Origin: Megamerina dolium
Taxonomy: Eukaryota > Arthropoda > Insecta > Diptera > Megamerinidae
Assembly (NCBI GenBank): GCA_963854835.1
Contig: OY978526.1
Coordinates: 89,993,846-90,057,845 of the forward strand
Length of the DNA stretch: 64,000 bases
Reading direction: 5' to 3'
In this document: positions 51,501-62,120 of the stretch, one piece after another
Position numbering within the stretch: the stretch's first letter is position 1
Layout of the letters: each line of letters begins with the position of its first letter
Position numbers and translations under genes: made by a program
Notes under the pieces: model-generated
Database searches by the model: none
Told to the model about the DNA's origin: nothing
The model's input: only the letters and a program-made list of their open reading frames with translations

Positions 51501-54500
51501 AAGACCGGCGAGTAAAATTGAGTGAAATATCTGACAACATCTTCCATGATATTTTAGGTATGAGAACGCTATCCTCGAGATAACGGATGCATTTGCTGTT
51601 CCACCACGACAATGCACGCGCTAAAAAATTTGAGTGCAATGAAGGCCTTTGCTGCAACAGAGGCCTATTTCGAGGAGTTCAATAAATTACAATAAATCAA
51701 TTTTTGTTGATGATATTAATTTTGTTATGCTGAGTGGATCTCTCAGTACTTGGTCCTTCAATTTTCACAGCACAGCAAAAATCGAGCAGCACCATTCTAC
51801 AAAGTTTTGCAGGAATACCGAATTCAGACGTTGTTGTATAGAGACAATTCCTTATCGAGAACGGCTTTATAATCTCCCGGATTTGGCGTGGTGAGAAAAT
51901 CTGATTGATGATGGATTTATTAGTTCTGAAGTCAAACTGATAATTTCCAATCAGGTTGTTGAGCATAGGTGTCACTGTCTTTCACACAGTACGAATGATG
52001 ATTGTATGGGATCCTCAGGAGAGCTATTTCACGATAGTTAGCACAAATTGTGGGATCTATTATTTTATATATGTGGCAGAGAACACTGAGGCTTCAATCA
52101 TCGGGAATGGTTTCATCCGAGCATATTTTTTTTATAAGCTGATGCATGCTGACAAGTTCCTCATTCCTATTGGTTTTAAATATCTCGGCACTCAAGCAAC
52201 CAGCTTCTGTAGCAATGTTATTCTTCAGTCTCGTTATGGATGTTTTGAAGTCGTCATAATGAGCTGGCTGAAGAAAAAAAGGATTACAAGGTAGGAAAGC
52301 TGTGAAGCGTTCTCTCCATAGACTTAGTACATACTGTACATCTGTAAACAGAATTCCATTTTCGTAAAAGCAGCAGAGTCTCTGAAATTGAAGCACGAAA
52401 GCATTATTGATGCTTAATAATATGGTGAGACAAAATTCGAAGCAAAAACCACGCAAATATGCTGATAATATAACTTGAATGAAGACGAATGACAGACTTT
52501 TTCCAAATCCTATATAGATACACATTTTTGAGATATGGCAACCTAAAGTTTGAAGAATTTTTAACATTTTTTTATCATCTGGAAAACGGTTCGGCATTTC
52601 TCTATATTTTCTTACAACAAAATATGACCAAAGTAAAAAAAACAAAAACATCCTTTGGAACATGTAATTGTTATAGAGACCCATATTAATCGTGTTTTGG
52701 GGTTAAATAACTTAAAAATTGCATTTTTTACGATTACGCAAAGATCCATTTGCATCTTTTGGAAATAGTTGATTATTTCACATTGCCTCCTTCAAACATT
52801 CTTCAATTATTTCTTGGGTTATTGATAAATATACAATTTATGAAAAGTCATACAAGAAATAGTTGAATGAAATTTCAAATTATTTCATAGCACTTAAAGT
52901 ATGATGATTCTATATGCACAAAGTAGCGATTATACGTCATCGTAATCGTCAGACGATTATTTTCTTATATTTTAGGCTACATATTCAAGGTCTGAGGAAA
53001 GTAATGTGAAATATTCAATCAATTCAAAAATATGGTATTAGGTCTTGAAAATCGGACAAAAATTCAGTTTTTATATGTTTTATAGCATTGAAAAGTTTAG
53101 AAGGACGATTTATTATAACTTTAGCTATATTTGCTTGGAATTCAATATGAGAAAATTGCCAACCATTTTTTGATATATTGGCCTTCATAAATCTGAATCT
53201 GAAATCTGCAAAAAATTTTTAAACTTTAGGGCACAATATTTCGCAAACGAATACATTGAATTCGGAAAAAAATGTTGCCATTCATCATAATCACAAGTGC
53301 ACACATTATCGACCTATACACGTGGTTTTTGGAACCTATACAATGTATACAATGAAATGTATATAGCAACACTTATGCCTAAAATGTTTCTACTTATGTT
53401 TATATACATGAAGAGTATTGCATCAGTGTCCAAAAGAGAACAACCCATTACATCTATAGTGTATTTTTACATCGTATAAGTAATACAAAATAATCACGTT
53501 ATTTTAATTTAAATGTCCATCAAAAGAAACTAAATAAATTCAAATTAATATTCGTAATGGATAAAATTTAATTTGGTTACAATTAAATAGCATCAATTTT
53601 GTGTTGTACATAACACGATAAGTGTTTTTCCTTATCATGCCCACATCAGCTAATGTATTTTGTATAGTATCATGTTTGAAAGAGTCCAAAATACAAATAG
53701 CAACTTTTAAAAGTACAAATTTCAAATGATTTCCTCCAATTTTACGATGATTTCATAACAATAAATTAGCTTATGTTGTTACAGCTACATATGAGTATTT
53801 ATGTACCTAGATATTCATGTGCAGACTATGATCATTTGATTTTTTGTTTGTTTGTTTTTTTTTTTATTTAACGACTGGAGGATCCCAAGATACGAGTACT
53901 ATTTAGTTATGTATGTTTGTACTATGTCTGGTTGACTTTAGAGGGTCATATTATTTCAAGTGACACCAGTTTTTATTTCATAATATTGTATTTATATCTT
54001 TATATACATGCAAATATACATGTACCTTTGTACGAATTAATTATACGTATTACTTATAGCTACAATAAGTAGGTTCGCGTGTTTGCTCTCAGATGAGTAT
54101 TAAATGTTTATTTGCATGTCACTCGTTGACATCATTGTTGTCGTCACTATCTTAATTTTGCATAATTGCTTTTTGGACGTCTTTTGTTTTCAATTCTCTC
54201 TCTCTATATATCTCTCTCACTAGTTTGGTAATTTTTTTTCTATTATTTTGTTTATTACATTTTAATGTAGGCACTTAAGTAATGCTACAAAGATACCATG
54301 CTAATAAGTCGTAAGAGAAAATATCTTATTTTTATATATAACTACAATATATGCTTGTTCAATTTACCCTTTGATGGTACAATATATATTAATTAAGTAT
54401 AAAGTCGTAAATTTGATAAATGAGCAATATGGTAACTAGAATGTGTGACGAAAGAAATGATAATGATATATTTCAGTTGCATGTTCCAATAAGCATTTGG

Positions 54501-57500
54501 GATTGATACATCAATGAACACAAATTGGCAATGAAAAATGTAGATATCTTCAAAGAAATGTACATGGTTAGAAATATATTTTTCAAATATCAAACTATCT
54601 ATATATTTGCTGCTTTAGCAAATAACACAATGAAATACACTAGAAGTGATGAGGATGAAAGTGTTCTTGTTGAAAGCGCCAATATATATAGCGCCGCTAT
54701 ATAGTTTAGTTTCTTTTGAGCTTCAACGTAAATTTAAGAAAATCTTTAATTAAAAAAAAAAAAACTCATAAAATTTAGAGAAATGTATGAAATCTTTATT
54801 TGAGTCAATAGAACTATTTATATAATTCAATGTTTAAAGATGATTTCATCTAAATATTGACCTCGGCTGCGCCTCAAATCGTTCATACGCATCATCCACC
54901 AGGTCGTGTGGTTTCAATTCTTGCACCAGCTGTATTTTAAAAACTTTTACACTCAAATCCATTTACTCTGTTCGCACTCTACGTATGCGTATTAGTGGTT
55001 TAATGTCCAATAATGTAAATTTGGTTCGTAATCGCCTCAGAAGGTCGCCCAAGCTGACCATAAAATGGAAGAAGTGCACGATGCACTTTCTTAACCTAGC
55101 ATGAATTTTGATAATAATATTCAATAATCTGCAAGCGTTGTTCATTTGTAAGTCATGGTTAAATTATAGACCAAACTGCACATGTTTGACAGTAACACGA
55201 AAACAGCTGAGCTGCCAAAAACAGTGTTGCCAAAAAGAAAGTTGCTAAAAAATCACCCTGTAGGATGTGATGGTTATTTTTGCATCTGAGTATATTTCAT
55301 TATTATACGTTTTCCTCCTTTACTTCCCATGAAATACAGATTTTTTACCTTCTACGAAGTCTCATATAGGATTAACACCTTTTCGAATAATATTGCCCAC
55401 TACTCTTTTTTCTCATACTCTTAGTTTCAGTATTAAAGCCCCTAAGGACGCTGAGCTTCTTGTCCATCACTGTTGTGCGTGTTAAATTTTGGACAGTATT
55501 AGAAGGGACCTACTTCTTTTAGTTGGTTCCGAACGGCAGAACTCTTGCGACATAACTATTTCTGAGCTTTGTCACAGAGTTCTTTTAGAAGCTTTTCCAT
55601 GGCAATTGTTACTGCCGGAAGAATTGCCAATGGCTTGCCGTCAGGTGGGTACCGTTCGAAAAAAAATCCTTTCACTATTACCACGAGAGAAAACATGAAT
55701 GAGTAGCAAAAAACCGAATTAAAATTTTTGTCTGAATGTTTATTTGTTTATTGTAAATTCTTCCATATAATAGATATCGATCGTATAACATTGACAAATC
55801 GTAACAGAAAATTTTTACAAAATTAAATTATATATACATCATTATATACATCAAAAAATCGCAAATTTAATGGCGAATAAATGGTACTTATTAAAATTTT
55901 TTTTTTTTGGAAATTGTTAGTTATGAGTAGTCAATGTTAAACAAGAATTGGTCGTACTGTTTTAGATAAATGTAAAAAAAAGCATAATTTAATGCAAACT
56001 CGTTAACAAATGGTAATGTTATAATAGAAGAAAAAGAATAGAATAGAAGAATTGAACAAGTTTTCCCATATAATTATCATTAATATAATTATAATGAAAC
56101 TATAATCGGTAAAAGCAACAAAACTCATGAACGCCTGGGTGGCATTTTCAGGCCAACACACCCATAATAGCAACACATGGAAATCACTAATAGTAGGATT
56201 TCAATACACACGACACTGATATTTTGTAAGATTCCCTAAAAAAAAAAATGCATCAACAATAAGATGGCATTTGTGGGTTTGAGTAAATGGCCTCGTATTG
56301 ATGCTAAGTTCAAAACAATGGAAGGAAAACCGACAACTAACTTCATAGCTACACAGAAATCACCCTTAGAGGAGCAAATCTAGTTTAATCTATCTATAAT
56401 TTCCCCCAAACAAATAAAATCAACAAATAACTTCATAACTTATCCAGCAATTGTCTCTAGAGGGATGAAATTTAATGTCATGCGTTTTGCTATGATTGAG
56501 GTTATATACTAAATTTCACAACAGAACCCTAAAGGTGTATATGGTAACTCTTACTGGCTTTGTAAACATATTAATTTATAAATCATTCTCACCTTGCATA
56601 AAAATATATTGAAATATGCGTATATAGCGGTTTATTCAATCAATATTTTAGCATCACAATTCTTGGAGTATATTTTCTCAAAATATATTGTACAATTGAA
56701 AATCACTGAATAAAATACGTGAAAATTAATACACAATATATTTCATATATCTATTGTATATGCAGTAATATGGAATTTCTAAAAATAATAAAAATAATCA
56801 ACATTTAATTAATTAATTAAGTAACGAATGCCACATTGTAACCTTAGGTCATGCGTATTTATTGTTATCATATATACCTATAACTTCATGGGTCGATATA
56901 TAAGGTCGATAAATCAATCCATCAACATAATTATAAGTAGTATCATCATCATCATTATCATTATCATCATCATCACTATTATCATCGCATAATTATGTAT
57001 TTAGGGGTTCTGTTCATATGTTTATAATTAATAGAGCTGAAAAAGCTTTATTATTAAATTAATGAAAATATAATAATTTGAATAATTAATCATATATGCA
57101 TGGAAAAATTGGGTTCACTCACAAGGTTATGTATGTTAGAATTTAACATTTTCTATTTAGTATATATATATATATATTAAAGTTACTTATCAAATAGTAT
57201 AAAGCAGCATCTCTAATTTCTATATGTAATTGATTAACATTTATGAAGAATATGTATACGGGTATCATTTTAAATAAATTTCATGCTTACTTATATGAAA
57301 ACAACACAGAAAAATACCTCATACCTTAACGCTATCATAACATCCATGCAAAATCAAATCAAATATCCCATGGTCGCATTCACAAACTTAATCGATTAAA
57401 CTTTTAAATTTGTATTGTGTACACAAACACACACACACACACACTGACATACAACTAATCATGTGCATAACTAATTTCCTACAATTTATTTCAACTAATA

Positions 57501-60500
57501 GATATGTAAAAAACAAAAAAAAAACCAACTATCCTGTATTTCTGTGTTTGTTTTTAGGATTGGCGTGCGGGACGTGCGTACTTGAATCTGATTTTGGTTT
57601 CATACTCAATTGTAACTTCAAAAAGTCTGGACTGTTTCGTGTAAGGAATTTAGGCGGCCTTAAAGCACATTTTGGTTTAGGTAAAAAAACAATATGGTAT
57701 ATATATATATCTATATGTAAATCTATAAAACTAAATAACTTTCCTTTTTGCTTACACATCTTTTCTATTGATTAACATACTATACAAAGCACAAAAAAAA
57801 AACTATTTCTTTTTTTTCTGTACGATAATAAATTAAGGTATTCAAAAAAAAAAAAAAAAAACACAAAAATTGTACATACAATGTGAGATGTTTTTGTTTT
57901 TGCTATTGATACTGTGGTACTAATGTAGTTCGGCTATTTTTTTTTCGCTCTTGAATTTGTAAATAATGATTTAAATGCTTAGTTAAAAGGTAAATCGCAA
58001 AAAACCCGATAGCAACCAATAATAACACAAATGCATACAAGAAAAACAGTTGTATTATGTATTCATGCCAATGTCAATGTCTTCTTCAGAGATTGGCGAT
58101 TACCTTAACGACAGCACAGCATTGTATACGCCCTGTCATCAATATCAATACCATGTCGGACACCGTTATTATTGATGTCACCTTGTTATGAATGAATGCT
58201 GCGTTTTTTTTTTTCTTCGTCTTTCGGATTTTCTTACATAGATATACATTGTGAATTTTAAAATTCACAAATATGCGTATGCGATGAAAATGAAAGAGTA
58301 GCAAAAAAAACTTGATCGAAATATTTTATATCGAGCCGACTAAAATGTGCAAATATGCATAATATTGCAAACATTTTTTTTTTGTGATTTCACTTATTGT
58401 ATGTAGGAATAGTAGTGGAAATTGATAGTACGTTTCAGTCGGCTTTCAAGCACGTGCGCACTACGTCCTTTTGAGTCTACGCAGGTTGTTCTTGTTTAGG
58501 TAAAGCAATAATTCTTCAATATAAATCTATGTATGTAACTATGGGTATTAGCGGGATCAAATTAATTAGAGTATGATATATTCTAGCAAAAGCAACTTAG
58601 CCTAAATATGAGAAGTCAAGAACCGACGAATTGGTAAGAACGAAAAGAACAGATATTTTCAGAATCACCTCCACTATTACCGATTACTGGCCAATAGGGG
58701 CCCATGCAGAGAAAGTAGGATGGCGCTACAACGACAGATGCCGAAACTGCAAAAAAGAAGGAATCCAAGGAGACGGTTTTCCACTATCTATGTGAGTTCC
58801 CAAGTCTGGGAGCTCTACGACATAGAACTCTAGGGAAATTCGTATTGAATAGCCTAAATGAAATTGCTGGAAACCAAATAGACGACATTAGCAGGTTTAT
58901 TAACGGATCAAGATGGCGCTTTTCTCTGTGATAATCTCAACTATAGCAGGAGTGAATACTATCACTGCCTCATTGTCATCAATGCAATGAGATTGAGTCT
59001 ATCTCACCTCACGCGTGATGTGGTCGTGAAAGAATAAGACCCCATCACTTGTGTACTGTGTGACTGCCCCGCATTGTGCAAAAAACGAAAACGTTACCTG
59101 AGTCGATATTATCTGGACGACCTAGTCTCATTGTCAGATATTGCCATTACTAACCTCTTCAACTACATTAGGAGCATAGGTTGGTTTAGCGAGTATGTGG
59201 CAGAAATAGAATCTATGTGATATTCAGTGAGCTCTCTCAATAAGAGAGCAGCCACACTAACCTAACCTAAACTATATATTTTCTTGATCAGCGTTGCCGT
59301 CCGTCCGTCTGTCTATTAACTGGGAGGTTTGGGAAATATTGAGCTATTTAAACAAAAATTGTCATTAGTGAATGAGGGATTAAGAGACTGATAAAGGTGA
59401 TGATCGATCACCTCGGAATAAAAAAAAAAAAATGTCATCCAGAATAACAATATTTCATATGTATTTTGATGTTATACCTCCGAACAATTTCGAAAAAATA
59501 GACTAGCGAGTTTATAGTAGCTCCATACAAAATACCTGAATTTCATTTAAATTTAAAAAAACTGTAATTTCTACAGTTTACTGCCTAGAACAACCACATT
59601 TGACACTTAGATCCTTATTGTAGTCAGAAATAATTTGTTATTAGATAAGTAAGCCACACCCGATTTTTAATGTGGCTCCCACACAAAGTAGCGAAAATAA
59701 AAAGACAATTTTTATCGCCAAAATTTATGTAGTATTCAGAGTAGGTGCACTATATTTAAGGTGTTGATTAGTATTGTAAGGATAACTAGATGTATTAGAA
59801 GTGGGTAAGCCACGCTTAATGTTAGCGTAGCTTCAATACAAAGTCGTGAAATTTTATACAGTTTAAATTTCTTTATAAAGCTCGAATAAAAATTATCGAA
59901 ATTTATTTAATGTCTGAAATGCCACAACTCTATCAGTCTTTAGTTTAAGACAACCATTAAAACGAGTTCCTTATTTTAAATTTTAAATTTCCATAAGGAA
60001 ATATTTTGCTTCATGTAATCATATTTCAGGCATAGATTAATATTGTAGGCGTGAAGTCGTGAAAAATATTGAACTTTGAACGACTGACCTAACTTCTGTT
60101 GGCGATTTGAAATGAGCATTACATATTATATCTGTGTTTGGCCTCAGTTAATGTGGTTCCAGGTTTAAGGCCTCCTAAATCCAATATCTCATTATTAGTT
60201 TTTCACAAAAACAATTGATGAAGTAATCATTTTCAGCTCCAATGTTTACAAAACTAAACTAAACTATAAACTATAATAATAAACTGTGGGTGCTGTAGCT
60301 CAGTGCTTAGTGCGATGGCCGTCCGATCTGTAGGTCATGGGTTCAGTCCTTGGTTGAAGCATAACAAAATTTAATATCGAAAGTTAAAATCAATCCCACA
60401 GCAGTGACAGGATTTATAAATAGTCTTGAGATCTGCTAGTTAGGGAATAGGCTGCACAAAAGAACTTCAGGTCGCGGTGCTTCATAGCCTTAATAATAAT

Positions 60501-62085
60501 AATAATAATATCGAAAAGATTTTTCTTTCGAACGGTAAGAATTGGCAATTTTTGCGACAGTAACAATTTGAAAAAAATTCTTCTTAAAGACCTCTGTGAC
60601 AAAACTAAGTTAAAGTGATGTCACAATGGTTCTGCTGTATGGAACCGGCTAATATAAGTAGGTCCTTTCTAATGCTGTCCAAATTTAACACACACAACAG
60701 TAATGGAAGAGAAGTTCGGTGGTATCACAATGTCCTAAGTGTGTCCTCTCAGAGAGAGGGCAGTCACAATGACCTAACCTAACCTTGATTACCTAACCTT
60801 GATATAGATGAATTGATGAGTGTATGTACAATGTCTATAGTTTGAGCTTGACCACAAATCTTGATTAGATTGTTTGATAGAATGTCAAACTTTTAACGTA
60901 TTTCGGTATCAAACTGTGAATTTGACATACGCTTTCAAATTCATTTGATTTGAATTTATATCGAATAGTTTCTATCAATATTTGACCATGTATCAAATAA
61001 TCTAATGATAGTTTTACTTCATCATTGTGATATTTCAATAATAATTCATTCAATAATAATCTTTCTCTATCTCTCTGTTTCTTGAAGGTTTCAGCCTTGG
61101 TGACGAATTGGGTTTTCCAGAGTCCTTAGGTAATTTAGAGGGTAATCGCAAACGTGCTATTAGTTATAAAAATGGTGCACCTATTGCATCTGATGTGCTG
61201 CCGGCAGCTACACAGCAAGGGGTAAGCATTTGTGAACATGTTGATACTGTAAATTCTCCCCTTGACCTTGACACGGTTTGAAATAATTCATAATAAACTA
61301 AAAATTGCCGCATTATTATTATTATTATTGTAGTCAACATCTCGTTCAATTGCTGAAAAACGTGTAGCAGCACGTGCCGTTGCACCATCACCATATAATC
61401 CAGGCAATCAAGATGTCTTAAATCGTAATCAAGTTGCAACAGTACCGTTGATGACTGAAGCACGACCGCTGCCGTTAGGTGTACCCGCATTTCGTCCAAT
61501 TCCGAAAACAACAGCCATGCAACAGCAACAAATGGCGCAACGGCGAAGCAGTATAGCAGTGGATACAACAAAGCCACGTGTCAGTGTTAATAATAAACTA
61601 GTGGATAGTTACTCGAAAGTAGTAAGTAAAGAGAGAGAGTGTAAGAAATAATGTAAAATAAAATAATTTTTTTTCTCGCATAGCGTTCAAATCATACATT
61701 CCATGTGACCAATCCCATGGTTTCACAACCATTAGCCGTACCACCATTCCAGTCAATGCCTGATTCTGTAAAGCGTATAACGATGAGTATGAAAAAACCC
61801 AACCCAAATCAAATGGAGTCACGTATTGTACAGCAACAACATCACCATTACCGACCACAACAACAACAACAGCAAGCACCTTCAATAAATCCAAATTATT
61901 TACAATTCGAAGAACCCAAGTTTGATTTGAAAGATGTCACGGTCGAGGAATTGGCTGCAGCGGCTAATGTCAGTGTTGAAACGATAAGGCATGCCATTTA
62001 TGTACGTGAGCAACAGATGAAAGCTGAACACCGGGCTATGTTGGCTGCAAAATTACGTGAAGAATTTATACGTACCTCAACGACA

Positions 62086-62120
<35 letters not shown>

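Larger units (their letters stand above)
50165..52390 (-). mobile_element. RTE-like LINE, degenerate, split by later insertions
   Basis: The minus strand from right to left reads [57 protein letters not shown], a [18 protein letters not shown] region and [12 protein letters not shown] (to about 51690). It resumes at 50893 with [74 protein letters not shown] and [20 protein letters not shown]. This is the RTE reverse-transcriptase order. The C-terminal 175 codons (50197-50724) are still open. The ADD-box region is missing, replaced by a SINE and a mariner relic. The 3' tail is an ATC/CAT run near 50170. Confidence 0.85.
27555..57557 (+). other. about 30-kb first intron filled with repeats
   Basis: This span contains most of the mobile elements listed below: SINEs, LINE relics, mariner copies and deletion derivatives of a Tc1-like element. 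No host gene nested in it was found on either strand. Gaps between the listed elements are AT-rich with microsatellites. Confidence 0.6.

Noticed and set aside
56943..56990. ATC/ATT-rich array as a CRISPR-like or regulatory repeat
   Set aside because: Plain trinucleotide microsatellite with no spacers.
58441..58490. A 46-nt mini-exon between TTTCAG and CAGGTTG in intron 2 of the secreted-protein gene
   Set aside because: Inserting it between exons 2 and 3 changes phase and gives a stop within a few codons of exon 3.
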